DNA of 64,000 nt from Paucibacter sp963740455 (GCA_963740455.1 CAVUEF010000016.1:1-64000); one strand, 5' to 3'; positions 8,872-18,145 are shown, numbered from the stretch's first letter. Program-made: numbers and translations. The notes: generated by a model from the sequence alone, not told the origin.

Positions 8872-9144
8872 TGCCATCGAGGCGAGCCGCCACTCTGGGG
8901 GTGGGGCGGCTCCGTTCAGGGAATGCTTATTCACTGCGCCACCCCACCCCCAGCGTGGCGGCGAGCCAGGCTGACGTGTGACCAGCATGGCAGCGTTCGC
9001 CGGGGCAGCTGTCCAGGCTGGGATCGGGCTTGCCGACGGAGAGAATAAGCATTCCCTGAACGGAGTCGGCAAGCCCGATCCCGGCCGAGCGCAAGCCACA
9101 TCGTTTCTCGGCAATGACCTGCCATCATCGCGAGAGGGTGAGCT
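8872..9144. repeat. Copy 2 of the 206-bp repeat with a 67-bp hairpin insertion
   Basis: The second copy has the same hairpin at 8886-8962. It differs from copy 1 by a 67-bp insertion at 9015-9081. The inserted DNA is itself a hairpin with 17-bp perfect arms (GGATCGGGCTTGCCGAC at 9021-9037 and its complement at 9065-9081). Its loop is the reverse complement of the loop of the larger hairpins (TTCAGGGAATGCTTATTC). The whole 8604-9179 interval otherwise holds no gene. Confidence 0.8.
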
Positions 9145-9179
9145 GATGTTTTGTGTACCACGCCGCCGATAATGCCGGC

Positions 9180-9995
9180 ATGTGGATAGACAGTCACGTC
9201 CATCTCGACGCGTCGGAATTTGACGGCGACCGCGACGCGGTGCTGGCGCGTGCGCGCGCCGCGGGCGTCACGCAAATGGTGATTCCTGCCGTCGAGCGAG
9301 CCAACTTCGAGCGCGTGCGCGAGCTCGCTCATCGCGAGGGCCTGGGCTATGCGCTGGGCATACACCCGATGTATGTGGACCGTGCCGCCGATGCGGATCT
9401 GGAGCATTTGCAGGCGGCGCTCGAACAACACCAAGGCGACCCGCAACTGCTGGCGGTGGGCGAGATCGGTCTGGACTACTTTGTCCCCGGCATCGATCCT
9501 GAGCGGCAAATGCGTTTTTATGTCGCCCAACTGGCGCTGGCCAGGCGCTACGCGCTGCCGGTGATTCTGCATGTGCGGCGCAGCGCCGATCAGCTCCTCA
9601 AGCAGCTGCGTGTGGCCGGCTTGAGCGGCGGCATTGCGCATGCCTTCAACGGCAGCGCGCAGCAGGCCCGCAGCTTTGTCGATCTGGGCTTCAAGCTCGG
9701 CTTTGGCGGCACCTTGACGTTCGAGCGCTCGACGCAGATCCGGCGTCTGGCGCAAGACCTGCCGCCCAAGGCGCTGGTGCTCGAGACCGATGCGCCCGAC
9801 ATCCCGCCGCAATGGCTGTACAAGACCTTGGAGCAGCGCGCCGGCGGATCGAACAGCCGCAACGAACCGGCCGAGCTGCCGCGCATTGCCGAAGTCATGG
9901 CGGCGCTGCGTGGCTGGAGTCTTGACGACACGGCCGCCATCACCAGCGCCAATGTGCGCCTGGCCTTGCCGCGTCTGGCGCAGCTTGGCGCATGA
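9180..9995 (+). CDS. TatD-family metal-dependent hydrolase
   Basis: The 271-residue protein is a TIM-barrel hydrolase of the TatD/YjjV group, often a metal-dependent DNase. Metal-binding motifs are visible in order: SHVHLD near residue 5, ALGIHP, AVGEIGLDYF with the conserved Glu, a His in VILHVRR, AHAFNGS and LETDAP. The ATG at 9180 places the first HxH motif at the usual distance from the start. The gene is flanked by the repeat cluster and by the spermidine-synthase-like gene with about 118 bp between them. The biological substrate is not established from sequence. Confidence 0.88.
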   Translation: MWIDSHVHLDASEFDGDRDAVLARARAAGVTQMVIPAVERANFERVRELAHREGLGYALGIHPMYVDRAADADLEHLQAALEQHQGDPQLLAVGEIGLDYFVPGIDPERQMRFYVAQLALARRYALPVILHVRRSADQLLKQLRVAGLSGGIAHAFNGSAQQARSFVDLGFKLGFGGTLTFERSTQIRRLAQDLPPKALVLETDAPDIPPQWLYKTLEQRAGGSNSRNEPAELPRIAEVMAALRGWSLDDTAAITSANVRLALPRLAQLGA

Positions 9996-10113
9996 CGGCG
10001 CAGCAGCATCTGCACCTATGAAAAAACACCGCTGACCTGGCGCCAACTGGCGGACTTGGCTTGCCCGCCCCGTATCATGGCCAACTCAAGGCAGTCACCG
10101 CTATCAGGCATTC

Positions 10114-10890
10114 ATGAACAAGAACAAGAAGATCGAGTTGGTCCCGGCCACATTGTCTGAATTTGACGGCGTGCGTTTTCTGCATCTCGACAGCATCTGG
10201 GTGCAGGGCGCCATGCGCATACGCAAGCCGCAGCAGCTCGAACTCGAATACGCGCAACGCATGATGGCCTGGATGCTGTGGCGGCCGCAAGATGAACTGA
10301 CAGCAGGCCATGCGGTGCAGCTTGGCCTGGGTGCGGCGTCGCTGACGCGCTTCACGCACAAGGTGCTGCGCATGCAGACCACGGCCGTGGAGATCAACCC
10401 TTCGGTGATCGATGCCTGCCGCATATGGTTTCATTTGCCCGCTGACGACATGCGGCTCACGGTGGTTAACGCTGACGCTGCCAGCTGGGTGCTCGATGAT
10501 GCCAACATGCAAAGCGTTCAGGTGCTGAACGTCGACTTGTACGACCACAACGCGGCCTCGCCGGTGCTCGACGACGAGGCCTTCTACGCCGGCTGCCATC
10601 GTGTGCTCGACGACGGCGGCGTGATGACGGTCAACCTGTTCGGCCGCGACGCCAGCTTTGCGCGCACGGCACGCCGCGTCGCCCAGGTGTTCGGGTCGGA
10701 CCAGGTCTGGAGCCTCACGCCCACCCAGGAGGGCAATACGATTTTGGTGGCCGCGCGCAACGTGGCGGTGCCCGAGCGCGACGAACTTGAGCGCCGTGCG
10801 GCTAATATCGAGTCACGCTTCGGCTTGCCCGCGCGCAAATGGCTGCGCATGGTGCGGCCCTTGCCGCAGTCCGTGATCGCAAGTCGATAG
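10114..10890 (+). CDS. Spermidine synthase-like methyltransferase-fold protein
   Basis: This 258-residue protein has a Rossmann-type core with a weak glycine motif (QLGLGAASLTR), the acidic residue after the second strand (TTAVEINPSVIDACR) and LNVDLYDHN, as in the polyamine-synthase family. The MQGAMRI/LEYAQRMM region matches the N-terminal part of such proteins. Key polyamine-site residues cannot be confirmed by eye, so it may be a non-enzymatic or differently acting homologue. It lies 35 bp upstream of the PulE-type ATPase, which suggests cotranscription. Confidence 0.7.
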   Translation: MNKNKKIELVPATLSEFDGVRFLHLDSIWVQGAMRIRKPQQLELEYAQRMMAWMLWRPQDELTAGHAVQLGLGAASLTRFTHKVLRMQTTAVEINPSVIDACRIWFHLPADDMRLTVVNADAASWVLDDANMQSVQVLNVDLYDHNAASPVLDDEAFYAGCHRVLDDGGVMTVNLFGRDASFARTARRVAQVFGSDQVWSLTPTQEGNTILVAARNVAVPERDELERRAANIESRFGLPARKWLRMVRPLPQSVIASR

Positions 10891-10925
10891 ACCCCAGCTG
10901 AAGCCGCCTTTCACAAAGCCTCGCC

Positions 10926-12722
10926 ATGAAAACAAAGAGCCCGGAAATCGCCGCACCGCTCAAGCCGTCCCATAGCGGGCGCCTGGCCTGGCGCGAGATG
11001 CTGCGCTGGCTGCTCGAAGACGGGCTGATCGACGCGCCCCAAGTGCAGCGCACCGAGCAGCGTTTTGGATCCGCCGACACCTCGATGCACGGGCTGGTGC
11101 GCTTGTCCCATGCCAATCTGACACGGCTCAGCGACGCCAAGGCGCTCGATCTGGAGGCGCTCACAGAATGGCTGGCCAAGCGTGCCGGCCTGCCCTATCT
11201 GCGCATCGACCCGCTCAAGTCCGATGTGGGCCGCATCGGCGACATCATGTCGGCCGGTTACGCCGAGGCGCGCCGCTCGCTGCCGGTGCTGGTGGGGCTG
11301 ACCGATGTGACGGTGGCCACCTGCGAGCCCTTCGACATCGACTGGGTCGCGCAGATCGAATCGCACACGCGCAAGCGCGTGCTGCTGGTGGTGGCCAATC
11401 CGCTCGAAATCCAGCGCTACACGACCGAGTTCTTCACCCTCGCGCGCTCGGTGCGCGCGGCGCAGAAAACCGGTGAGAGCAACCAGCCCGCCAGCTTCGA
11501 GCAGCTCGTCGAGCTGGGCCGCTCCAACAAGGCGCTCGACGCCAACGACCAGGGCGTGGTGCAGGTGGTCGACTGGTTGTGGCAATACGCCTTCGACCAG
11601 CGCGCCAGCGACATCCACCTGGAGCCGCGCCGCGACAACGGCGTGATCCGTTTTCGCATCGACGGCGTGCTGCACACCGTGTACCGCCTGCCGCCCACCG
11701 TGCTGGCGGCGATGACCGCGCGCATCAAGCTACTGGGCCGCATGGACGTGGTCGAAAAGCGGCGACCGCTGGACGGCCGCATCAAGACGCGCAACCCGAT
11801 GGGCGAGGAAGTCGAAATGCGCCTGTCGACCCTGCCGACGGCATTCGGCGAAAAGATGGTGATGCGCATTTTTGACCCCGACTCGACCACCAAGGGGGCT
11901 GCGGCGCTTGGCTTTTCGAGCCATGAAGCCGAGCGCTGGAACCTGCTCACGGCGCGCGCGCACGGCATCATTCTGGTGACCGGCCCGACCGGTTCTGGCA
12001 AGACCACCACGCTGTACGCCACGCTCAAGCGCCTGGCGACCGACGAGGTCAACGTCTGCACCATCGAAGACCCGATCGAGATGATCGAGCCCTCGTTCAA
12101 CCAGACCCAGGTACAGAGCGTGCTCGACTTCGGTTTTGCCGACGGCCTGCGCGCGCTGATGCGGCAGGACCCTGACATCATCATGGTGGGCGAGATCCGC
12201 GACCTGGAGACCGCCGAGATGGCGATCCAGGCCGCGCTCACCGGTCATCTGGTGTTCTCCACGCTGCACACCAACGACGCGGCTTCGGCCATCACGCGCC
12301 TGACCGATCTGGGCGTGCCCAGCTATCTGATCAGCGCCACCGTGATCGGCGTGCTGGCGCAGCGACTCGTGCGCACCTTGTGCGAAAGCTGCAAGGAACC
12401 CGACCCCGATACGACGCGCGAAGACCTCAATGAGCTGACCCGCCATTGGCGCATGAACGGCGGCGTCAAGCCGTACCGGCCGGTGGGCTGCATCGAATGC
12501 CGCAATACCGGCTACCGGGGCCGCGCGGGGCTGTACGAGTTGCTCAATATCAGCGAGGCCGTGAAGGCCACGCTGCAGCCGAGCCCCGACCTCGCTGCAC
12601 TGCGCCGCCAGGCCATGCAAGAGGGCTTGCGGCCGCTGCGACTGGCGGGCGCCATGAAGGTGGCCGAGGGGCTGACCACGGTGGAAGAGGTGCTGCGGAG
12701 CACGCCGGCGTGGGACGCCTGA
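10926..12722 (+). CDS. GspE/PulE/PilB-family secretion or pilus ATPase
   Basis: The 598-residue protein is a hexameric traffic ATPase of the type II secretion/type IV pilus family. The N-terminal domain covers about residues 1-180. The catalytic part has Walker A GPTGSGKTTT near residue 353, the Asp box around SDIHLEP, Walker B with MVGEIRD near 419 and a tetracysteine zinc motif CESC...CIEC near residues 485 and 521. No pilin, inner-membrane platform or secretin gene lies nearby, so its partner machine must be encoded elsewhere. In betaproteobacteria stand-alone PulE-like genes are common. Confidence 0.88.
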   Translation: MKTKSPEIAAPLKPSHSGRLAWREMLRWLLEDGLIDAPQVQRTEQRFGSADTSMHGLVRLSHANLTRLSDAKALDLEALTEWLAKRAGLPYLRIDPLKSDVGRIGDIMSAGYAEARRSLPVLVGLTDVTVATCEPFDIDWVAQIESHTRKRVLLVVANPLEIQRYTTEFFTLARSVRAAQKTGESNQPASFEQLVELGRSNKALDANDQGVVQVVDWLWQYAFDQRASDIHLEPRRDNGVIRFRIDGVLHTVYRLPPTVLAAMTARIKLLGRMDVVEKRRPLDGRIKTRNPMGEEVEMRLSTLPTAFGEKMVMRIFDPDSTTKGAAALGFSSHEAERWNLLTARAHGIILVTGPTGSGKTTTLYATLKRLATDEVNVCTIEDPIEMIEPSFNQTQVQSVLDFGFADGLRALMRQDPDIIMVGEIRDLETAEMAIQAALTGHLVFSTLHTNDAASAITRLTDLGVPSYLISATVIGVLAQRLVRTLCESCKEPDPDTTREDLNELTRHWRMNGGVKPYRPVGCIECRNTGYRGRAGLYELLNISEAVKATLQPSPDLAALRRQAMQEGLRPLRLAGAMKVAEGLTTVEEVLRSTPAWDA

Positions 12723-12820
12723 AACCGGTGCGGTTGGGGGCGCGCGTGCAAGCCACACACGCCCCGACCTCGGCATAGTCCCTAGAATCAGCGCCATCGA
12801 TTGTCCGCAGGAGTCTCGGC

Positions 12821-13291
12821 ATGAAAATCAAGAGTCAGCAGGACTTCTGGTCCGGCCTGATCTTCGTCGTGGTGGGTGTCGCGTTCGCATGGGGCTCCAC
12901 CAACTACAGCTTCGGCAATTCGGCGCGGCCCGGCGCGGCCTATTTTCCGTTCGGGCTGGGCGTGCTGCTGGCGCTGCTGGGCGCGATGGTCTTGTTCAAG
13001 GCGCTGACGATAGAGACCGAAGGCGGTGACCCGATCGGTCACATCGCATGGAAGCCCTTGCTCGTCATCGTCGCAGCCATCGTGCTGTTCGGCCTGTTGT
13101 TGCCGCGCCTGGGCATGGCCATCACGCTGCCGGTCGTGGTGGCACTGTCGGCGCTGGCGGGTGATGAATTCCACTGGAAGGATGCCTTGCTCAACAGCGT
13201 GCTCCTGACGCTGGGCAGCTGGGTGATTTTCATCTGGGGACTGAAGCTGGTGATCCCGCTTTGGCCGGTGTTTCTGAGCAACGGCGGCTGA
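12821..13291 (+). CDS. tctB: Tripartite tricarboxylate transporter small membrane subunit TctB
   Basis: This 156-residue protein has the TctB pattern of four membrane helices: DFWSGLIFVVVGVAFAWGS, a conserved PGAAYFPFGLG loop, then helices around residues 38-52, 73-110 and 128-150. It works with TctA and a periplasmic binding protein to import carboxylates by cation symport. An AGGAG site precedes the start at 12821. tctA follows after nine bases. No TctC binding-protein gene is adjacent. Confidence 0.87.
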   Translation: MKIKSQQDFWSGLIFVVVGVAFAWGSTNYSFGNSARPGAAYFPFGLGVLLALLGAMVLFKALTIETEGGDPIGHIAWKPLLVIVAAIVLFGLLLPRLGMAITLPVVVALSALAGDEFHWKDALLNSVLLTLGSWVIFIWGLKLVIPLWPVFLSNGG

Positions 13292-13300
13292 GGGCAGCGC

Positions 13301-14809
13301 ATGGACTTGCTGAACAACTTGGCGCTGGGTTTTCATGTGGCCTTCACGCTGCAAAACCTCTTGTATGCGCTGGGCGGCGCGGTGCTGGGTACCTTGATCG
13401 GCGTGCTGCCGGGGCTCGGGCCGGTGGCCACGATTGCGATGCTGCTGCCGTCGATCTACGCGCTCGACGCCACGCCGGCGCTGATCATGCTGGCCGGCAT
13501 CTATTACGGCGCCCAATACGGCGGCTCGACGACGGCGATTCTGATCAATGTGCCGGGCGAAGCGTCTTCGGTGGTGACCGCCATCGACGGCTATCAGATG
13601 GCGCGCCAGGGCCGCGCGGGCGCGGCGCTGTCGGTCGCCGCATTGGGTTCATTTTTCGCGGGCTGCGTGGGCACCATCGTGATTGCCGCGTTTGCGCCGC
13701 CGCTCACCGAACTGGCCTTCCAGTTCGGGCCGGCGGAATACTTTTCGCTGATGGTGCTGGGGCTGATCGGCGCGGTGGTGCTGGCGTCGGGCTCGCTGGT
13801 GAAGGCCATCGCGATGATCCTGCTGGGGCTGTTGCTGGGGCAGATCAATACCGACGTGATTTCGGGCACGCCGCGCTTCTCGTTCGACATCCCCGAGCTG
13901 CCCGACGGTATCGGCTTTGTCGTGATCGCGATGGGTCTGTTCGGCTTTGGCGAAATCATCGCCAACCTGGGCCGGCCGGCCGAGCACCGCGAAGTCTTCA
14001 CCAAGCACGTGAAGGGCCTGTGGCCGACCCGACAGGACTTCTCGGAAGCCTGGCCTTCGGTGCTGCGCGGCACGGCGCTGGGGTCGGTGCTGGGTGTGCT
14101 GCCCGGCGGTGGCGCGCTGCTGTCGTCGTTTGCCTCGTACACCCTGGAAAAGAAAATCGTCAGAAATCCGCGCATACCGTTTGGCAAGGGTGCCATCCAG
14201 GGCGTGGCCGGACCCGAGTCGGCGAACAACGCCGGCGCACAGACCAGCTTCATCCCGATGCTCACCTTGGGCATTCCGCCCAACGCCGTGATGGCGCTGA
14301 TGGTGGGCGCGATGACCATCAAGGGCATTCAGCCCGGCCCGCAGGTGATGAGCAGCAACCCCGAACTGTTCTGGGGTCTGATCGCCTCGATGTGGGTGGG
14401 TAATGCCATGCTGGTGGTGTTGAACCTGCCGCTCATCGGCATCTGGATCAAGCTGCTGACGGTGCCTTACCGCTTCTTGTTTCCGGCCATCGTGGCGTTT
14501 TGCTGCATCGGCGTCTACACGCTGAACAACAACAATTTCGACGTCTTCATGACGGCCGCCTTTGCGCTCATCGGCTATGTGTTCTACAAGCTCAACTGCG
14601 AGCCTGCGCCGCTCTTGCTGGGCTTCATTCTGGGCCCGATGATGGAAGAGAATCTGCGCCGATCGCTGCTCTTGTCGCGCGGCGACTGGAGCACTTTCGT
14701 GACGCGTCCGCTTTCGGCCGGCTTGCTGGCCGCGGCGGCGCTGATGGTGATCATCGTGCTGCTGCCATCGATCAGCAAGAAGCGCGAGGTGGCCTTCAAG
14801 GAGGAGTGA
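13301..14809 (+). CDS. tctA: Tripartite tricarboxylate transporter large permease TctA
   Basis: The 502-residue integral membrane protein has about 12 hydrophobic segments. It carries the TctA hallmark motifs GVLPGLGPVAT near residue 45, YYGAQYGGSTTAILINVPGE, the repeat-half motif GVLPGGGALLSSF and KGAIQGVAGPESANNA. The paired glycine-rich motifs reflect the inverted-repeat fold. It forms the translocation channel with TctB. The length is normal for the family. The substrate (citrate or another carboxylate) cannot be assigned without the binding protein. Confidence 0.92.
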   Translation: MDLLNNLALGFHVAFTLQNLLYALGGAVLGTLIGVLPGLGPVATIAMLLPSIYALDATPALIMLAGIYYGAQYGGSTTAILINVPGEASSVVTAIDGYQMARQGRAGAALSVAALGSFFAGCVGTIVIAAFAPPLTELAFQFGPAEYFSLMVLGLIGAVVLASGSLVKAIAMILLGLLLGQINTDVISGTPRFSFDIPELPDGIGFVVIAMGLFGFGEIIANLGRPAEHREVFTKHVKGLWPTRQDFSEAWPSVLRGTALGSVLGVLPGGGALLSSFASYTLEKKIVRNPRIPFGKGAIQGVAGPESANNAGAQTSFIPMLTLGIPPNAVMALMVGAMTIKGIQPGPQVMSSNPELFWGLIASMWVGNAMLVVLNLPLIGIWIKLLTVPYRFLFPAIVAFCCIGVYTLNNNNFDVFMTAAFALIGYVFYKLNCEPAPLLLGFILGPMMEENLRRSLLLSRGDWSTFVTRPLSAGLLAAAALMVIIVLLPSISKKREVAFKEE

Positions 14810-14861
14810 GGTCGCCGCGGCTTTGGCGCACCGTGCCGCCTCATGCGCGCCCTCTTCACTG

Positions 14862-15473
14862 TTATCTGAGCGCCAGCTTGATGCCAAAGCCGATCAGCAG
14901 CACGCCGGCCAGCCGGGTCAGGAATTTGCTGACCGCCGGATTGGCGCGCAGCCGTTCCGCCAGAAAATGCGCCAGCAGCACCACCACCAGGCCGTAGACA
15001 AAGGTGAGCGTGGCAATTGTCAGCGCCATGGCGCCGAAGGTGAGCAAGCCGCGGTGCCGGGCAGGGTCCACAAAGAGCGGAAAGAACGCCATATAAAAGA
15101 CGATGGCCTTCGGGTTGAGCAAGGTGATCAGCACGGCCTGACGAAAGTAGTGGTGCGCCTGGATGTTGAGCAAGGGCGCGTCGCCCGGCTTGGCAATCAG
15201 CATCTTCAGACCGAGCCAAGCCAGATAGGCCGCGCCCAGCCACTGCACTGCGTGAAAAGCCGTCGGGTAGGCGCTCAAGAGCGCGGCCACGCCGGCCACG
15301 GCCAACCACATCAGCACCTGATCGGCGGCGATCACGCCCAGTGTGGCGGCCAGTCCCCCCTTGATGCCGCCCTTGCCGGTGGAGGTGATCAGGGCCAGGT
15401 TGCCAGGGCCAGGAATCATCAGGAAGATGATGACGGCGGTGACGAAGGCGGCGTAGTCTGCAATGCCGAACAT
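14862..15473 (-). CDS. LysE/RhtB-family amino-acid exporter
   Basis: This 203-residue protein has the LysE fold with six membrane helices. It shows the N-terminal motif IPGPGNLALI-STGKGGIKGGLAATLGV, the middle LNPKAIVFYMAFFP and a C-terminal helix pair. Members export amino acids such as threonine, homoserine or leucine. The start at 15473 puts the first helix at the usual place. It converges with tctA and diverges from the PilZ gene at 15639. Confidence 0.87.
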   Translation of the reverse strand: MFGIADYAAFVTAVIIFLMIPGPGNLALITSTGKGGIKGGLAATLGVIAADQVLMWLAVAGVAALLSAYPTAFHAVQWLGAAYLAWLGLKMLIAKPGDAPLLNIQAHHYFRQAVLITLLNPKAIVFYMAFFPLFVDPARHRGLLTFGAMALTIATLTFVYGLVVVLLAHFLAERLRANPAVSKFLTRLAGVLLIGFGIKLALR

Positions 15474-15638
15474 GGGATGCTGTTTTCTCGCGAAGTGGTT
15501 TGCCTGGAGTATCGCCGCACTGTGGGCCGCGGCCCTGCCGGGCGGCGCGCGGGAAGGGGTCGCGCGCTGGCGCAAGCGCATGCGCGGCTGAGTTAGGATG
15601 GCGCGCTTGCAAGCACAGACCATGCACGGGGGCCTCCC

Positions 15639-16001
15639 ATGAAAACCGAACGCCGACATTTCGTGCGGGTTGCCTTTGACGCGCCCGCCCAGCTGACGAC
15701 CATCGAGGATCGCTTCGATGCCAAGGTGATCGACTTGTCGTTCAAGGGTGCGCTGTTGCTCATGCCGAGCTACGCCACGGTGAAGGTGGGTGCGCCCTGT
15801 TTGCTCAGCGTGCGTTTGACCCAGATGGACGAGAGCATTGCCATGGCAGCCGAGGTGGCTTCGGTGCGCGGCGACTTTGTCGGCCTGATCTGCCGCAGCA
15901 TCGACATCGACAGCGTGACGCATTTGCGCCGGCTGATCGAGATCAATCTGGGCGAGCCGCACCTGCTCGAGCGCGAGTTGCTGGCGCTGGTGTCGACCTG
16001 A
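15639..16001 (+). CDS. PilZ-domain cyclic-di-GMP-binding protein
   Basis: The 120-residue protein is a single PilZ domain. The N-terminal arginine motif RRHFVRV (residues 5-11) and the downstream DLSFKG match the RxxxR and (D/N)xSxxG c-di-GMP contacts. Such proteins act as small adaptors that pass the second-messenger signal to motility, biofilm or secretion machinery. The partner cannot be told. It converges with the MtfA-type peptidase gene, whose end lies 31 bp downstream. Confidence 0.82.
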   Translation: MKTERRHFVRVAFDAPAQLTTIEDRFDAKVIDLSFKGALLLMPSYATVKVGAPCLLSVRLTQMDESIAMAAEVASVRGDFVGLICRSIDIDSVTHLRRLIEINLGEPHLLERELLALVST

Positions 16002-16032
16002 GGCGGGACCGGGGCACGCCTCGCGCTCTGTG

Positions 16033-16854
16033 CTACCAGCTCAGCGGATCGACGTGGTAGCAGCGGCTCAGCTGTTCGTACAAGGCCGGGTGCTGCAAGG
16101 CCAGTTGCAGCGGCTGCTCGAAAAATACTTCGCTGGCCACGGCAAAGAACTCGGCCGGGTCGGTGGCGCCGTAGTGGCTCAGCAGCGTTTCTTCGCCTTG
16201 CTCTGCCATGCGCCGCAGCCGCGCGAACTCGGCGTTCATGACGCGCGACCAGTGCTTGCCGTGCTGGCGGCTTGGCAGCAAGGGCGCGCCGTTGGCGTGG
16301 CCCTTTTCCTGATCGAGCTGGTGCGCGAATTCGTGGATGACGACGTTGCGGCCGTCACCCGCCTGCGCCGCGCCTTCCAGCGTGTCTTGCCACGAAAGCA
16401 CCACCTGGCCCAAGGCCCACGACTCGCCCGACAGCACCTGCCGCCGCTCTTGCAGCACGCCAGCGAAGTCGGTATGCGAGCGGTTCACGACAAAGGCGCC
16501 GGGATAGACGAGGATCTGCCTCAGCCGCGGAAAGTAGCCGGTCCTGCCGCGGTTGAGCAGCAGCAGACAGGCTTGCGCCGCGATGGTCACGCGCATCTCC
16601 TGCGTCACCACCAAACCGGCGCAGCCGATGAAGGTTTTTTCGGCCAGAAACACCTGCATATGGCGTTTGAGCTGCAACTGCAGATCGGCAGGCAGGCGGC
16701 GGAAATAGGGCATGCGCCGCTTCAATATGCGCCGCCAGGCGGCAGGAAAAGGGCGCCTGCGCAAGCGCTCGCGGCGCCACTCGGTAAAGAACGGCTCGCC
16801 CACCAGCCAGGACAGCAGCACCAGGGTCAGCACGCCAAGTATGAGCAGGGGCAC
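16033..16854 (-). CDS. mtfA: MtfA-family zinc-dependent peptidase
   Basis: The chosen GTG start at 16854 follows a strong GAGAGGAG site and gives 273 residues, close to E. coli MtfA (about 265). A hydrophobic N-terminal segment (PLLILGVLTLVLLSWLVG) could anchor it to the membrane. The zinc site HEFAHQLD fits the HExxH class with a downstream FFAVASEVFFEQP helix, and VYPGAF is also conserved. MtfA binds the glucose regulator Mlc in enterobacteria; whether this protein has that role is unknown. Confidence 0.84.
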   Translation of the reverse strand: MPLLILGVLTLVLLSWLVGEPFFTEWRRERLRRRPFPAAWRRILKRRMPYFRRLPADLQLQLKRHMQVFLAEKTFIGCAGLVVTQEMRVTIAAQACLLLLNRGRTGYFPRLRQILVYPGAFVVNRSHTDFAGVLQERRQVLSGESWALGQVVLSWQDTLEGAAQAGDGRNVVIHEFAHQLDQEKGHANGAPLLPSRQHGKHWSRVMNAEFARLRRMAEQGEETLLSHYGATDPAEFFAVASEVFFEQPLQLALQHPALYEQLSRCYHVDPLSW

Positions 16855-16993
16855 CGCGACTCCTCTCTCGTATGAATTCGAAAGTGTCACTTGAGTGCGG
16901 CAACTGCGATTTTCAATAGCCTGGACGAAAATCGCAGGTATGCTTGCACGCCATTTGAAGCCACAAGAGACGAGATTTGCGGGAGATTGCCAG

Positions 16994-18145
16994 ATGCTGC
17001 GCCAGACCTTGATTGCCCTGCTTGTTGCCATTTCGCTTGCCGCCTGTGGCAAGGCCGGCAAGGAGCCCGCCGCAGACAAAGCGGCCCAACTGGAGGCACA
17101 GCGCACGCTGCTGGTCGCGCCCGAGGACTTGCTCACGCTCAGCCAGCAGGGCCATGCGTCGGGACCCGTCATCACGGGTTCGATCCAGCCGGAGCGGCGC
17201 GCCGACCTGCGTGCCGAAGTTTCGGCCGTGGTGTTGCAGGTGCTGAAAGAAAATGGCGACCCGGTCAAGCGCGGCGATCTGCTGGTGCGCCTGGACGACA
17301 CGGCGATTCGCGACACGCTGGCCTCTGCCGAAGAAGCGGCACGCGCTTCCGGCCAGTCACTCGATCAGGCCGAGCGTCAGTACCAGCGCCTGAAGACGCT
17401 GCAGGCCCAGGGCATGAGCTCGATCCAGTCGCTGGATGACGCCGAGACACGCCGCAACAACGCCCAAAGCGATCTGGTTGCCGCCAAGGCCCGGGTGGCC
17501 GGCGCGCGCCAGCAACGCCAGCGCACCGAGGTGCGTGCGCCCTTCGACGGGGTCGTGAGCGACCGCAAGGTGTCGGTCGGCGACACCGCGCAGGTGGGCA
17601 AGGAACTGGTCAAGGTGATGGACCCCGGCAGCATGCGTTTTGAGGGTCTGGTGTCGGCCGACAAGATGGACGAAGTCAAGATCGGCCAGACCGTGATTCT
17701 GCACATCAGCGGCGACGCGCAAGGCGATTTCGTCGGCAAGGTCAGGCGTGTCAACGCCACCGCCAACGCGATCACGCGCCAGGTCGAGGTGCTGGTCGAT
17801 TTTGCGGGTCCCAACCCGCCACGCGCGGCCGGCCTGTACGGCGAAGGGCGCATCGCCACTGGCGCCAGCCAGGCGCTGATGCTGCCCGAGTCGGCGCTGG
17901 TGCGCGAGGGTGATCAGACCTCGGTGTGGCGCGTCAAGGGCAATGTCGTCTCCAAGGTGGCGGTGCACCTGGGCGAGCGCGACCCCAGGCGCGGCGACTA
18001 CGTGCTGTTGTCCGGGCTGAGCGAGGGCGATCAGGTGTTGCGCAATCCGGGCAGCAATCTGACCGACGGGCTGAAGGTCGAAATGGCCAAGCCAGCGGCA
18101 CCGGCGGCCGTGCCGGCAAGTGCCGCCATGACGGCGGAGAAATAG
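16994..18145 (+). CDS. RND efflux periplasmic adaptor (membrane fusion lipoprotein)
   Basis: The 383-residue adaptor starts at 16994 after a GGGAGA site; the longer frame from 16895 overlaps the upstream region without a signal sequence. The lipobox LAAC places the acylated Cys at residue 18. The order is typical: beta-barrel and lipoyl half (ITGSIQPERRADLRAEVSAVV), a helical hairpin about residues 105-165, the second lipoyl half (VRAPFDGVVSDRKVSVGD), then the barrel and membrane-proximal domain. It bridges the RND pump encoded 3 bp downstream and an outer-membrane channel not present in the window. Confidence 0.9.
   Translation: MLRQTLIALLVAISLAACGKAGKEPAADKAAQLEAQRTLLVAPEDLLTLSQQGHASGPVITGSIQPERRADLRAEVSAVVLQVLKENGDPVKRGDLLVRLDDTAIRDTLASAEEAARASGQSLDQAERQYQRLKTLQAQGMSSIQSLDDAETRRNNAQSDLVAAKARVAGARQQRQRTEVRAPFDGVVSDRKVSVGDTAQVGKELVKVMDPGSMRFEGLVSADKMDEVKIGQTVILHISGDAQGDFVGKVRRVNATANAITRQVEVLVDFAGPNPPRAAGLYGEGRIATGASQALMLPESALVREGDQTSVWRVKGNVVSKVAVHLGERDPRRGDYVLLSGLSEGDQVLRNPGSNLTDGLKVEMAKPAAPAAVPASAAMTAEK

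Noticed and set aside
8749..9114. Short ORFs within the hairpin-repeat cluster
   Set aside because: They repeat because the DNA repeats; the encoded peptides contain the palindrome arms and differ between frames without conservation.
8643..9144. CRISPR-like array suggested by the repeated units
   Set aside because: Only two long repeats with one spacer-like gap and no cas genes; the hairpin structure explains the pattern.
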